A stretch of 64,000 nucleotides of DNA from Asaia bogorensis (GCA_943333505.2 CALQTN020000008.1:37260-101259); one strand, 5' to 3'; counted from the first letter of the stretch, positions 9,340 through 18,616 are shown. Translations and numbers: made by a program. The notes: generated from the sequence alone by a model not told the origin.

Positions 9340-10758
9340 TCAGGGCCGGGGTGGGCGGGGCGGCATCACTTCGTCAGGGATCGGGCAGATATAGGCCTGC
9401 CCACCCGTGCGCGCGACAAGCTCGGCCTTTGCGGCCGCAATCAAGCCGGGGTTCTGCAGCGCATCCAGCGCGGTTGCCGCCATCACCTTGGCGACATGGA
9501 CCATACCCTTTTTGGCATGCGGCGACTTGCCCTGGGCGGTGAACTGCCAGGAATGGAACGGCGAACCGATCGCGATTGTCGCACCATCGGCCTGCACCAG
9601 CGGCACCACCCAGGACACATCGCCAACATCGGTGCTGCCCATCATCACCTCGCCTTTCTGGTCGAGTGGGATGATCACTTCCGGCAATGGTTCGTCGCTG
9701 CGCAGCTTCTGACCGACATGCTTATAGTGGGCAGCGATGTCTTCGGGATTGAGGGTGGCGCGAATGTCCTCGGCGAATTTGCGATCCTCGGCGTCCCATT
9801 CCGGCACCCCGAGCCGCATGAAATTGGCGTGCATCGCTTCTTCCAGCGGACGGTTGCCGATCAGGTCGGACATGCCGGCGACCGGCTGCACGGTGACGGT
9901 GGTTTCGGTCATCAATGCCGCGCCCTCGGCGATCTTACGGACCCGGGCAGCCAAGGCGCGGACATCTGGGGAGGTTTCGCCACGGATCATGTAGCGCACC
10001 TTGGCCGATGCCTGGACCACGTTGGGCGCCACCCCGCCGCCATCCAACATCGCGTAGTGAATGCGCGCGCTCGACGGCATGTGTTCGCGCATATAATTCA
10101 CCCCGACATTCATCAATTCGACCGCATCGAGTGCGGATCGGCCCAAATGTGGCGCGGCGGCGGCATGGCTTGCCCGGCCGGAAAATGAATAATCGACCAT
10201 CACGTTCGCGAGCGACTTGGCCGGGTTCACCCCAGGAAACGGCATCGGGTGCCAAGTGATGGCGATATCGACATCGGCAAATGCGCCCGCGCGGGTCATG
10301 AACGCCTTGCCCGAGCCCCCTTCTTCGGCGGGGCAACCATAGTACCGCACCCGCCCTTTGATGCCGTTGGCGGCAAGCCAGTCCTTCACAGCCGTTGCGG
10401 CCAGCATCGCGCCCGCGCCCAGCAGGTTATGCCCGCAGCCATGTCCGGCGCCATCGCCTGGCAATGGCGCATGCGATGCAAGCCCGGCCTGCTGCACCAG
10501 ACCCGGCAGCGCGTCATACTCGCCAAGAATCGCAATCACCGGGCCTTCATCGCCGGCTTCGCCCATGACCGCGGTCGGCATGCCGGCGACGTTTTCGGTG
10601 ACGCGAAAGCCTTGCTCGCGGAGCATCGCGGTGTGCTCAGCGACCGAACGGTATTCGTGGAAATTGACCTCCGGCGTGTCGAACACCCGGTCGCTGAGGC
10701 CTTCGAATGCAGCGCGGTGTTGATCAACGATGGTCCAGATTTCGTCCGAATTGCGCAT
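9340..10758 (-). CDS. M20 family amidohydrolase, AbgB-like (paralogue 1)
   Basis: A 472-residue M20 metallopeptidase/amidohydrolase. It shows ILGEYDALPGL, then GHGCGHNLLGAG (metal-binding histidines), the catalytic PAEEGGSGK glutamates and the dimerisation-domain stretch GRASHAAAAPHLGRSALDAVELMN. It resembles the p-aminobenzoyl-glutamate hydrolase subunit B (AbgB) branch, with no signal peptide. A close paralogue lies at 53108-54523. The C-terminus ends in a proline/arginine run (MPPRPPRP) encoded by G-rich direct repeats between the two convergent genes. Substrate is unknown; aminobenzoyl-glutamate or other N-acyl amino acids are possible. Confidence 0.85.
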   Translation of the reverse strand: MRNSDEIWTIVDQHRAAFEGLSDRVFDTPEVNFHEYRSVAEHTAMLREQGFRVTENVAGMPTAVMGEAGDEGPVIAILGEYDALPGLVQQAGLASHAPLPGDGAGHGCGHNLLGAGAMLAATAVKDWLAANGIKGRVRYYGCPAEEGGSGKAFMTRAGAFADVDIAITWHPMPFPGVNPAKSLANVMVDYSFSGRASHAAAAPHLGRSALDAVELMNVGVNYMREHMPSSARIHYAMLDGGGVAPNVVQASAKVRYMIRGETSPDVRALAARVRKIAEGAALMTETTVTVQPVAGMSDLIGNRPLEEAMHANFMRLGVPEWDAEDRKFAEDIRATLNPEDIAAHYKHVGQKLRSDEPLPEVIIPLDQKGEVMMGSTDVGDVSWVVPLVQADGATIAIGSPFHSWQFTAQGKSPHAKKGMVHVAKVMAATALDALQNPGLIAAAKAELVARTGGQAYICPIPDEVMPPRPPRP

Positions 10759-10866
10759 GTGCCAGGCTCCTGTTCGGGCTACGATACGGGTAAGGCAAGG
10801 TTCAAGGAAGGTCTGCTTTGTTTGACCAAAAGGAACACGCTTCGCCTGACCTAAGGAGTCCCCCCA

Positions 10867-11208
10867 ATGCGCATCTTCCTAACCCTTCTCCTGCTGGCCT
10901 CCACCGCCATCGCCCAGCCCACGCCGATTTTGCCGGCACCCGCGATCGACGAGGACAGTTCCCCCCTCGCCTTCCTGCTCGCCGCCAAGTCTGCGGTTGG
11001 CGGCGGACGCTGGGGCGAAGCGCAGGAAGCGCTCGAACGCGCCGAAAGCCGGGTGCTGACCCGGTCGGTACGACCGTCGCGGGCGGGCGCGCCGAGCGCG
11101 CAGCACATCGTCGGCAGCTTGCAGCGCGCCCGCCGGGCAGTTGAGGCCCATGATCGTGCCACCGCGACCGACGCGATCGGGGCAGCATTGGCGGATACCA
11201 ATTCTTGA
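10867..11208 (+). CDS. small secreted protein of unknown function
   Basis: A 113-residue protein preceded by a strong AAGGAG ribosome site seven bases before the ATG. Residues 1-17 form a typical signal peptide (MRIFLTLLLLASTAIAQ). The mature part is alanine- and arginine-rich and predicted helical (WGEAQEALERAESRVL, LQRARRAVEAHDRATA), ending IGAALADTNS. No known domain was recognised. It is divergent from the M20 gene and 46 bases before the enoyl-CoA hydratase gene. It could be a small helical periplasmic protein. Confidence 0.6.
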   Translation: MRIFLTLLLLASTAIAQPTPILPAPAIDEDSSPLAFLLAAKSAVGGGRWGEAQEALERAESRVLTRSVRPSRAGAPSAQHIVGSLQRARRAVEAHDRATATDAIGAALADTNS

Positions 11209-11254
11209 ATGCAAGTGCATACTGGCCCCAACAACACCAGCCCGGGAGTACATA

Positions 11255-12100
11255 ATGTCCAGCTACGATACCGTTCTTGTCGACACCCCCGCCGAGGGCG
11301 TCGCCCGCATCACCATGAACCGGCCCGAAGCGCGCAATGCGCAAAATCTGGATATGACGTACGACCTCAACGCCGCGTTTGACGCGGCAGCCCAGGACGA
11401 CACGGTCAAGGTTATTATCCTCGCCGGCGCCGACCCACATTTTTCCGCCGGCCATGATCTGCGCCGCACCGGCAAACAGGGCCTGGGGAGCGATTTCCCG
11501 GTGGTCGGCCATTGGGGCGGCTTTGCCGAACCGGGCGCGCACGGCAGAATGGCGCGCGAGCAGGAAATCTATCTGCAAATAACCCGGCGCTGGCGTAACC
11601 TCGCCAAGCCGACGATTGCCGCCGTCCAAGGGCGCTGCATCGCTGGCGGGCTGATGCTGGCCTGGGCCTGCGATCTGATTATCGCCAGCGATGATGCGAC
11701 ATTCTGTGATCCAGTGGTCACCATGGGGGTGTGCGGCGTCGAATGGTTTGTCCACCCGTGGGAGCTTGGCGCGCGGAAGGCCAAGGAATTCCTGTTCACC
11801 GCCGATGCCTGGTCCGCCGACGAGGCCCATCGGCTTGGCATGGTCAACCACGTGGTTCCCAAGGCGGGGATGATGGATTTCACCGTGGCGATGGCCAGCA
11901 AAATCGCCAGCAAGCCCGCCTTTGCGCTGAAGATGACCAAGGAAGCGGTTAACCGGTCGATGGACGCAATGGGCCAGCAAACCGCGATCGATCAGGCTTT
12001 TGCCTTGCATCAGTTGTGCCATGCCCATAATCAGCAGGAATTCGGCATGGCGGTCGATCCCGGCGGGTTGCACCCGTCGGTTCGCAAGCCCGCAGCCTAG
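11255..12100 (+). CDS. enoyl-CoA hydratase/isomerase family protein
   Basis: A 281-residue crotonase-fold protein. The two oxyanion-hole segments are ADPHFSAGHDL and GRCIAGGLMLAWACDLIIAS, and ITMNRPEARNAQN marks the N-terminus. The start at 11255 has a GGGAG ribosome site; the longer open frame upstream overlaps the secreted-protein gene and is rejected. With the acyl-CoA ligase just downstream it forms a fatty or aromatic acid catabolic pair. The usual hydratase acid/base glutamates are not clear (position two reads GVCGVEWF), so the exact reaction, hydration or isomerisation or another crotonase chemistry, is uncertain. Confidence 0.85.
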   Translation: MSSYDTVLVDTPAEGVARITMNRPEARNAQNLDMTYDLNAAFDAAAQDDTVKVIILAGADPHFSAGHDLRRTGKQGLGSDFPVVGHWGGFAEPGAHGRMAREQEIYLQITRRWRNLAKPTIAAVQGRCIAGGLMLAWACDLIIASDDATFCDPVVTMGVCGVEWFVHPWELGARKAKEFLFTADAWSADEAHRLGMVNHVVPKAGMMDFTVAMASKIASKPAFALKMTKEAVNRSMDAMGQQTAIDQAFALHQLCHAHNQQEFGMAVDPGGLHPSVRKPAA

Positions 12101-12165
12101 TGGTGCGATCCTGACGCTCACTACCCGAGCGTCAGGATCGCACCACCAGATCCACTCGTTTTTTT
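12100..12165 (+). terminator. 20-bp perfect hairpin touching the stop codon, with T run
   Basis: Bases 12100-12119 pair with 12127-12146 without mismatch around a seven-base loop. The first base of the stem is the G of the hydratase TAG stop codon. A run of seven T starts at 12159. The distance from stem to T run is longer than in a classic intrinsic terminator, so it may terminate partially and set the ratio between the hydratase and the ligase gene that starts at 12181. Confidence 0.65.
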
Positions 12166-12180
12166 CAAGGGAACCTTCAA

Positions 12181-13815
12181 ATGCTTGGCCTGATGCAGCA
12201 CCAGGAATTGATGATCTCGGCGATCATCAAGCACGCCGCCCGCCACCACCCGAACGCCGAAATCGTGTCGAAAACCACCGAAGGTGCAATGCACCGCTAT
12301 AACTATCGCGAGTTCGAAGCGCGGTCGCGGCGGATGGTGCGGGTGCTGCAAGGGTTGGGGGTGGGCTGGCAGGATCGGGTGGCGACACTCGCCTGGAACG
12401 GTTACCGCCATATGGAGCTGTATTATGCGGTGTCCGGCATGGGGGCGATCGTCCATACGATCAATCCGCGCCTTTCGGTCCCCGATGTCGCGTATATCGT
12501 CAATCACGCCGAGGACGTGCTGGTGTTTTCCGACACCACATTTGCGCCGCTGATCGGGGCCGCCGCACCGCATTTCGGCGCGCATGTCCGGGGCGTGGTG
12601 ATCATGTGCGACCGCGCCAATATGCCGGCGCTCAAGCTGCCGGACGGAATGGCGCTCTATTGCTACGAAGACCTGATGGATGCGGCCGACGACACCTACG
12701 TCTGGCCAGAATTCGACGAGCGGACCGCTGCGACCTTGTGCTACACATCCGGCACCACCGGGCGGCCGAAAGGCGTGCTTTACTCGCATCGTTCCACCTT
12801 GCTGCACGCGTTTTCCGGTGGCATGGCCGATGTGATGGGCCTGCGCGCCTCTGACCGGGTGCTGCCGGTTGTGCCAATGTTCCATGTCAACGCCTGGGGC
12901 ATTCCGTATGGCGCGCTCATGGTGGGTGCCACCCTGGTCATGCCGGGCCGCTTCCTCGACGGTGCCAGCATGACTGCGTTGATGAACGACGAAAAAGTGA
13001 CAATGTCGGCGGGCGTCCCCACCGTTTGGCTCGGGCTTCTCCAACATCTCCAGAAAAGCGGCGGAAGCCTAACCAGCATGCAGCGCCTGATGGTCGGCGG
13101 CTCAGCCTGCCCGCGGATGCTGTATGAGGGGTTCGACGCTTATGGCGTGCGTATCTACCAGGGCTGGGGGATGACCGAAATGTCGCCGGTTGGCACTTAT
13201 AATGCCCCCAAACCGATCCATGAAGGGTTGAGCTTGGATGAGGAATACAAGGTCCGCATCAAGCAGGGCCGCGCCCTGTTCGGTGTCGACATGAAAATCG
13301 TTGATGACGACGGCGTTGAGCTGCCGTGGGATGGGCTAAAATCAGGACATCTTTCGGTGAAGGGCCCGTGGGTCACCAATGCCTATTATGGCGACGAACC
13401 AGGCAGCGCCCTGGATGCCGATGGCTGGTTCGCCACTGGCGACGTCGCGGCGATCGATCCTGAGGGCTATCTTGAAATCACGGACCGATCCAAAGACGTG
13501 ATCAAATCAGGCGGCGAATGGATCAGCTCGATCCAGCTCGAGAACATCGCCGTCGGACATCCGGATGTAGCCGAGGCCGCGATTATTGCGGCAACCCATG
13601 AGAAATGGGCCGAGCGGCCATTACTTCTGGTGGTGGCAAAGCCGGGGCATACGATCGATAAGGCCAGCGTGCTGGCGATCTTTGATGGTCAGGTGGCGAC
13701 CTGGTGGAAGCCGGACGATGTCGTGGTGATCGACGAAATACCGCATTCGGCAACTGGAAAAATTCAGAAATTGGCGTTGCGGGATAAGTATAAGAATTAC
13801 CTACTTAGCAAGTAG
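12181..13815 (+). CDS. AMP-dependent acyl-CoA synthetase (fatty-acid--CoA ligase)
   Basis: A 544-residue ANL-superfamily enzyme that activates a carboxylic acid to its CoA thioester through an acyl-adenylate. The phosphate loop is [12 protein letters not shown] at about residues 188-199, then [54 protein letters not shown] and the catalytic lysine in [13 protein letters not shown] near the C-terminus. Length and motifs fit medium/long-chain or aromatic acyl-CoA ligases; the chain length is not readable. It follows the enoyl-CoA hydratase with a hairpin in between and is closed by a three-hairpin repeat. Confidence 0.9.
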   Translation: MLGLMQHQELMISAIIKHAARHHPNAEIVSKTTEGAMHRYNYREFEARSRRMVRVLQGLGVGWQDRVATLAWNGYRHMELYYAVSGMGAIVHTINPRLSVPDVAYIVNHAEDVLVFSDTTFAPLIGAAAPHFGAHVRGVVIMCDRANMPALKLPDGMALYCYEDLMDAADDTYVWPEFDERTAATLCYTSGTTGRPKGVLYSHRSTLLHAFSGGMADVMGLRASDRVLPVVPMFHVNAWGIPYGALMVGATLVMPGRFLDGASMTALMNDEKVTMSAGVPTVWLGLLQHLQKSGGSLTSMQRLMVGGSACPRMLYEGFDAYGVRIYQGWGMTEMSPVGTYNAPKPIHEGLSLDEEYKVRIKQGRALFGVDMKIVDDDGVELPWDGLKSGHLSVKGPWVTNAYYGDEPGSALDADGWFATGDVAAIDPEGYLEITDRSKDVIKSGGEWISSIQLENIAVGHPDVAEAAIIAATHEKWAERPLLLVVAKPGHTIDKASVLAIFDGQVATWWKPDDVVVIDEIPHSATGKIQKLALRDKYKNYLLSK

Positions 13816-13825
13816 ACGGAAGTGC

Positions 13826-13954
13826 GTTCTTTTTGTGGACAAAAAGAACCAAAAAAACTTTGTGACTCTGTTGGCGTGGGTCTGCGGTGAGGTCCCGAGC
13901 CAACGGCAACAGAGTCGTAAAGTTTTTTGGCTTCTTTGTTTTCAAACAAAGAAG
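13826..13954. repeat. three-hairpin repeat, copy A (bidirectional terminator-like)
   Basis: Three consecutive inverted repeats are visible. The left hairpin is a perfect 11-bp stem, 13826-13836 with 13839-13849. A long central stem pairs 13852-13873 with 13907-13928, with a two-base mismatch. The right hairpin is a perfect 11-bp stem, 13931-13941 with 13944-13954. The A- and T-rich outer arms make it a terminator in both directions, fitting its place between the convergent ligase and DUF6065 genes. A second copy lies at 54525-54637. Confidence 0.75.
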
Positions 13955-13962
13955 ACCTTGCC

Positions 13963-14745
13963 TTACGCCGCTTCCATCTGCTTAGAAAACGGACACCCAG
14001 CCTTGCGTTCTTTCCGCGCCGCCACCGCATAGGCGCCGAACGGCCGATCAGGGCGGCTCGACGGCTCAGCGATTGAGGTATCGTAATCCGCCCAATCCGC
14101 CGCGCTGAAGCCTTCGAGGGTCGGCCCCACCTCCATGTCTTCAACGATCGCATCAGTATAGATCTGGCGCGGGATCGGCTGAATTTGTATCAGTGGGAAA
14201 TCCGCGCGCAGCCGGATCGGCACGTTGGTGCGGGTCAGGCGCAAATTGGTGAATAGCGGCCCGAACCAGCGATCGGTTTCGACGATGCCTTCATAGGCAA
14301 CGTAGCCGCCGGGCAGTGGCAGGTTGGCGGGCGGACGCACCAGCAAGCTCCAGCCGGGGGCAGACCGGGCGAACATGCCAGTCCAGATCTGCACCACGCC
14401 AGGTTCAGGCACCGCGGTCAGCATCGGTGGCGCACAGCCCTTCAGTTCATCCGGTGCTGCTGCATCGAAACGCGCCGAGAGGTTGGGAAATTGCGCGGCT
14501 GAAAGCGGCAGCCAGCCATCGACGCCGGCGTAGTTCCAGAAAATATCCTCGCCGTCCCACATCAATGACAAATCCATTGGGGCAAATCCGTACCAACCGA
14601 AGCCGGCGGCCTGGGTGATGGCGTCACAAAAGCGAAATGCACGGGTTGGCATGGTGCCAAGGGCGGATTTGTCGGCGCGCTGCGGTGGGCGGGCAGATTC
14701 GATCACACGATAGAAACGGACGCCGGGGGACGGGGCTGCGAACAT
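13963..14745 (-). CDS. DUF6065 family protein
   Basis: A 260-residue soluble protein. It begins after a short leader with VRFYRVIESARPPQRADKSA and contains FGWYGFAPMDLSLMWDG, WTGMFARSAPGWSLLVRPPAN and RWFGPLFTNLRLTRTN, which I recognise as the uncharacterised DUF6065 family. The C-terminus is basic with a single cysteine. ATG 14745 is chosen because similarity starts right after it; the frame remains open further upstream but through a hairpin and a separate small ORF. No catalytic motif is known for the family. Its upstream small ORF and hairpin suggest a two-gene unit. Confidence 0.75.
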   Translation of the reverse strand: MFAAPSPGVRFYRVIESARPPQRADKSALGTMPTRAFRFCDAITQAAGFGWYGFAPMDLSLMWDGEDIFWNYAGVDGWLPLSAAQFPNLSARFDAAAPDELKGCAPPMLTAVPEPGVVQIWTGMFARSAPGWSLLVRPPANLPLPGGYVAYEGIVETDRWFGPLFTNLRLTRTNVPIRLRADFPLIQIQPIPRQIYTDAIVEDMEVGPTLEGFSAADWADYDTSIAEPSSRPDRPFGAYAVAARKERKAGCPFSKQMEAA

Positions 14746-14818
14746 GGGCTTTGATCCTGCGATGAGGGCTCGGGCAGTGACAGCGCAGGCGCGCGGCCAC
14801 GGCAATGTCGGAAAGAAT

Positions 14819-14847
14819 GCGGCTGACCTGGACCCCAGGTCAGCCGC
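14819..14847 (-). promoter_or_regulatory. 12-bp hairpin between small ORF and DUF6065 gene
   Basis: Bases 14819-14830 pair perfectly with 14836-14847 around a five-base loop. On the minus strand it lies 68 bases after the 30-codon ORF and 74 bases before the DUF6065 start. No U-tract follows, so it looks more like a leaky attenuator or RNA-processing stem than a full terminator. Confidence 0.5.
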
Positions 14848-14914
14848 CCAGTCTTGTCGTCCGATCATCCCTATCCACGCGAACAACGCTGTTGGATTGG
14901 ATGATGCGCGTGCT

Positions 14915-15007
14915 TCAGGCGGAAGTTGGCAGGCGGAACACCGAGCCGAGGCGAATGCGGCCGAGATCGACAACCGCCGGAGGCATAGAAACGATGATGT
15001 TGGACAT
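14915..15007 (-). CDS. 30-residue peptide ORF with strong ribosome site
   Basis: A 30-codon ORF starting MSNIIVSMPPAVVDLGRI and ending FRLPTSA. The ATG is preceded by CAGGAGTTATC, a near-ideal Shine-Dalgarno at proper spacing, which argues that it is translated. It has no cysteine, no obvious signal peptide and a proline pair in the middle. It lies upstream of the DUF6065 gene on the same strand with a hairpin between. It could be a peptide precursor, a regulatory leader peptide or a small protein partner; no family is recognised. Confidence 0.45.
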   Translation of the reverse strand: MSNIIVSMPPAVVDLGRIRLGSVFRLPTSA

Positions 15008-15360
15008 ATGATAACTCCTGAATTGAGACTTGGATGTCCAACGGCAATTCACTCATGCAACGACAATGTCTTGCCGCAAGTGGAACTTGCAACGCGACGG
15101 CGGTGTTTCTGAGATGAAATGGGGCTGGGCCGCGGACATGGCTTGCCCGTCGACGTCCGAACCATGCCCGTTACAAGTAATTTAGTCAAGCTTATTTTCC
15201 TAGCATAAGGAACATAGTCCGTAAAAAATTGGTTAATATTACACTCTTGACAAACTTGGAAATGACGCGTAACGTTAGTGGCGACTTCAACGTTTAAATT
15301 TCTCGCGTGCTCCTGGGCGGAATAAATCATAAATATCAGCCTGTTGTGATAGGATCGGAA
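15008..15360. other. AT-rich non-coding stretch, probably promoter region
   Basis: About 350 bases without a convincing gene. Bases 15160-15310 are clearly more AT-rich than the surroundings. A TTGACA hexamer sits near 15247 on the plus strand, but the matching -10 is poor. The composition suggests foreign or promoter DNA between the small ORF and the decayed transposase. Confidence 0.5.
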
Positions 15361-16100
15361 GCGTACGGGTGGAACACCAGCGGATGCCGGGTTCCTCCGG
15401 GTCGATTTCGACGGCCGCCTGAAGCTGGAATTTCACAGGACCCGCATCACCTCCGACGCCGGGTTACGCCCGTATCGTAAGTTGGACGACCACCACGTGA
15501 TAGCCGCCGTTATGATACCAGCTTCAGCTATCGGGCTGAGTCACGGACTCGGTCCCGCAGGGTAGCGGTGAAGGTCGATCGGCACCCTGGCGAGTTGTAT
15601 CCGCGCGTTGACTTCATCGTGACCAGCATGACCCGGCCGCCGGAACTTATGCCGCTGTTCTATGACCAGCGCGGCAGCGCGGAGCAGCACATTAGAGCGT
15701 GATCAGTTGAAGTTGAATCGGTAAACACACTCTAGAGTCTTGTTTTCACGATCATCTTTATCCGCCCAATCGAAGCCGATTGAACAAATGATGATCTAAG
15801 GAGGGCGAGAACGCAATCGTCTGGACCCGCCTGTACTGCCACCGCTTTGCCGCCAATGCCGAGCCGCTGCAACGACACGCCCCGGCCTCCACCCTCGCTA
15901 ACTTTCTCCGCACCCGGCCTCGCCCGAAGCCGATCAGCCATTGGTCGATGACCACCTTGTGGGATCGACTGGTTAAGATCGTCCGTCATGGGCGCTCAAT
16001 CACGTTCCAAAGGGCCGACTTTATGGTCTCGCGCGACTTGTTACAGAAAATCCTGGCCGCCATCGCCGCGCTGCGACCGTTGCCGCCCGCCCGGTGTTGA
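15361..16100 (+). pseudogene. decayed IS1380-family transposase, split by a small mobile repeat
   Basis: Three pieces of one transposase can be read. Bases about 15361-15560 encode FLRVDFDGRLKLEFHRTRI then TSDAGLRPYRKLDD, the N-terminal IS1380 signature. Bases about 15566-15692 encode HPGELYPRVDFIVTS then a segment ending FYDQRGSAEQHI. After a 106-bp repeat the frame resumes at 15799 with KEGENAIVWTRLYCHRFAAN and ends at TGA 16098. The central catalytic part is missing (an internal deletion near 15563) and no intact start is seen, so it is inactive. Element ends could not be defined. Confidence 0.8.
15693..15798 (+). repeat. 106-bp TA-flanked mobile repeat, copy 1 (inside IS1380 remnant)
   Basis: Begins TAGAGCGTGATC and ends GATGATCTA. 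TA occurs at both edges (15693-15694 and 15797-15798). Removing the element and one TA joins ...EQHI directly in frame to KEGENAIVW of the transposase, so this is a real insertion with a TA target duplication. Full-length relatives are at 18614, 24397, 32461 and 38068; a short one is at 21122. Confidence 0.85.
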
Positions 16101-16561
16101 GGGTCGGCGCCAGACTGGGCCTATCTGGCTGGCGGCTGGAGAAATGCGCCCCGACGCAGGATTGCCTGCCCAGATTTCTGTCGGCGCAGTGATCGTCGGG
16201 CAGACGGCAAGCCGACAGCAGTTTGCTGGGTGTGTCACCGTTGCCGAACGCACGGTTTCGGGCCTATCGCGCGCCTGTGACGGCCAAGATGCAAGGCCAT
16301 CGGGAGAATCCGGGGCAACGATATGCCGAAGAGGTTTTGTATGGAATTGTAAGTTACAAATTGTAATTTGTCCATATATGTACGCATATCTGTCAGTTAA
16401 AATTAAGAGGTTTCCAATTAATTAATATTATTCATTGTAACTGAGCGATGACCAGCATGGCCGTCCAAAACCGGTTGATGGCTATCTGATGGCGCTTACC
16501 GCGATGCAGTACCATTGGGCCTATGCCGATTTGAGATAGTCGCATCTTGTGAGACGATCCT
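16101..16561. other. non-coding stretch with an AT-rich block
   Basis: No convincing gene. Bases 16335-16440 are strikingly AT-rich, including short palindromic pieces such as TTACAAATTGTAA and AATTAATTAATATTATT. It probably contains the promoter of the BTAD/TPR regulator at 16562 and left-over transposon flank. Confidence 0.5.
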
Positions 16562-18616
16562 GTGAACTCCGAATTCTTCGACCGACAATCCGCAATAGAG
16601 CCAGGCCTATCGGGTTCGCACCTGGGACAGTCCGGGTCTTATATTGATATAGCAACGGATGTTCCGCCCTACGCGCCGGGTGTGGTCTTGTCGATCCGCC
16701 TGCTCGGTCGCATCAGCGCCACCGATCGCCACGGCATCGACGTTTTGCCGCGTGGGCGCAAAGCCCGGGCCTTGCTCGCCATCCTCGCGCTCGCAGCGCC
16801 GGCGCCGATCCTAAGGGAACAGGCCTGCCAGCTGCTCTGGAGCCGGCGCGACCGCGAACAGGCGCGGGCATCGCTTCGCCAATCCATTCACGAACTACAG
16901 GAGAGCCTGGCGGGGCTCGGTCGGGATGTTCTGATTATCGAGCGCGGATTGCTGCGGCTTCAGCGCGACGCAATCAGGCTCGATATGGATAGCTTCAACG
17001 ATGAAGATCCGCCCGCCCGCACGTTGCCGCGTGCTACGCTCCTGGAAGACCTTACAGGACTTGATCAGGGGTTCGACCGCTGGCTCGAGGAACAGCGCCG
17101 CAAGATAACCCGTCAGATCGTCCAGCGTGCCGAAAATGTGCTCGCTCGGCCCGATTCAGAGCCTGGCTCCCCGCGCACGCGACAGGCGGCGGAATATCTG
17201 CTCGATCTTGATCCGGCGCATGAAGCGGCCGGTCAGGCGTTGATCCGCCTCCATATTCTGCATGGCAAGCGAGCCGCAGCCCTGCAGGTGTTCGACGCCT
17301 TGAGGGCGGCGCTGCTTGTGGCCGGCCTCACGCCGTCGGCAGAAACCGTTGAACTTGTGGCGGATCTACGGGGCGGCCTGCCATCCACGCCGACGAATAT
17401 ACGCCCGCCTGCGATCGTCAAGCGCATATTCCGGCTCGGCGTGTTGCCGTTTCGTACACTTGATGGCGGCACCGAGGATGGTCTCGCCGCCGGTCTGGCG
17501 GATGAGCTGACGACGGCGTTGTCGCGGTTTCGCTGGTTCTTCCTGGTCGCCTCGCCATCGCTTGCAGCCGTCGCGTCCGAGCCCCGCGATGGCAGTGCGC
17601 GCTGGCAGTCGCTCGATCTTGATTTTCTGGTGGAAGGCATGGTCCGCCATACCGACGATCGGGTGCGGATCAGCGCCCGTCTGCTCGATCTGCGTGCGGG
17701 GGGCGAAGTGGTTTGGGCGGTTCGCTTTGACCGGGTGGGCACCGACATCATGTCGCTGCAAGACGATATCGCCGCCGTCATGGTCGCCCAGATCGATCCG
17801 CAATTATTGCTGCATGCCGGGCGCGGCAGCGCAGCCCGGCCAGGCGGATCGTTATCGGCCTATGAGCAGGTGCTGAGCACGATCCCGGCACTCTACAGAT
17901 TAGAAAAAGGCAGTTTCGTCGCCGCCGGGGCGACCCTCAGGCAGGCAATAGCAGCCGATCCGTCCTATGCCGGGGCCTATTCCTGGTTGGCCTATTGGCA
18001 TGTCTTCATGGTCGGGCAAGGCTGGGCCGCTGACCATGGCGCGACGTTGGACCAAGCCGGGCAGCTTGCGCAACATGGCGTAGCACTTGACCCATCCGAT
18101 GCCCGCGCCCATGCAATTGCCGGACATGTCCGTGACATGCAGCATCTGCCGACCGAGCGGTCGCTGGATTTTCATCAACGCGCCTTGTCGCTCAATCCCA
18201 ACCTGCCGATCGCCTGGGGTTTCGCCGGGCTCGCCCAGTCGCTATCGGGCGATCAGCAGGAGGCAATCCGGATGATCCGGCACGCCATGACGCTGTCGCC
18301 ATTCGACCCTCAGGGGTTTTATTTTGAAGCCCAGTTGATGATGCCCTATTTACTGCTGCGCGATTTTGACGCCGCCGCCGAGCTTGGCCGCCGTTCGATC
18401 GCGCTGAACCCCGCTCTGTCGTCAACCTATAAGGGTCTGCTTTCCGCACTCGGCCATCTCGGACGCAGCGAGGAAGCCGCAGCCGTGCGCCAACACCTCG
18501 ACAAACTGGAACCAGGGTTTTCCCTCAGCGTGGCTGCACGACGCTCCCCGTTACGGCGCGCGGCCGACATCGCGATTTATCTCGACGGATTGCGTGCCGG
18601 CGGGTTGCAGGATTAG
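16562..18616 (+). CDS. BTAD-type transcriptional regulator with TolB-like and TPR regions
   Basis: A 684-residue protein. Residues about 44-140 resemble a winged-helix/BTAD regulator head (LSIRLLGRISATD, GRKARALLAILALAAP, QACQLLWSRRDREQARASLR). Residues about 190-270 are helical BTAD repeats (RLHILHGKRAAALQVFDALR). Then comes a TolB/adenylate-cyclase-associated segment (RLGVLPFRTLDGGTEDG through DLDFLVEGMVR). From about 430 to the end there are TPR-like helices. The GTG at 16562 is the longest start; an internal start near residue 44 is possible. The TAG stop is supplied by the mobile repeat copy 2. Target genes are unknown. Confidence 0.75.
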   Translation: MNSEFFDRQSAIEPGLSGSHLGQSGSYIDIATDVPPYAPGVVLSIRLLGRISATDRHGIDVLPRGRKARALLAILALAAPAPILREQACQLLWSRRDREQARASLRQSIHELQESLAGLGRDVLIIERGLLRLQRDAIRLDMDSFNDEDPPARTLPRATLLEDLTGLDQGFDRWLEEQRRKITRQIVQRAENVLARPDSEPGSPRTRQAAEYLLDLDPAHEAAGQALIRLHILHGKRAAALQVFDALRAALLVAGLTPSAETVELVADLRGGLPSTPTNIRPPAIVKRIFRLGVLPFRTLDGGTEDGLAAGLADELTTALSRFRWFFLVASPSLAAVASEPRDGSARWQSLDLDFLVEGMVRHTDDRVRISARLLDLRAGGEVVWAVRFDRVGTDIMSLQDDIAAVMVAQIDPQLLLHAGRGSAARPGGSLSAYEQVLSTIPALYRLEKGSFVAAGATLRQAIAADPSYAGAYSWLAYWHVFMVGQGWAADHGATLDQAGQLAQHGVALDPSDARAHAIAGHVRDMQHLPTERSLDFHQRALSLNPNLPIAWGFAGLAQSLSGDQQEAIRMIRHAMTLSPFDPQGFYFEAQLMMPYLLLRDFDAAAELGRRSIALNPALSSTYKGLLSALGHLGRSEEAAAVRQHLDKLEPGFSLSVAARRSPLRRAADIAIYLDGLRAGGLQD

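Noticed and set aside
9322..9352. G-rich direct repeats GGCCGGGGTGG between the convergent GT4 and M20 genes
   Set aside because: Only two imperfect units of 11-12 bases; likely simple slippage at a C-terminal proline/arginine tail, not an element.
15049..15330. 93-codon minus-strand ORF upstream of the 30-codon ORF
   Set aside because: Weak ribosome site, mixed base composition and no recognisable pattern; it crosses an AT-rich promoter-like stretch.
16330..16440. AT-rich block as a possible replication origin or attachment site
   Set aside because: No DnaA-box cluster, no iterons and no matching direct repeat found elsewhere in the window; treated as promoter or foreign flank.
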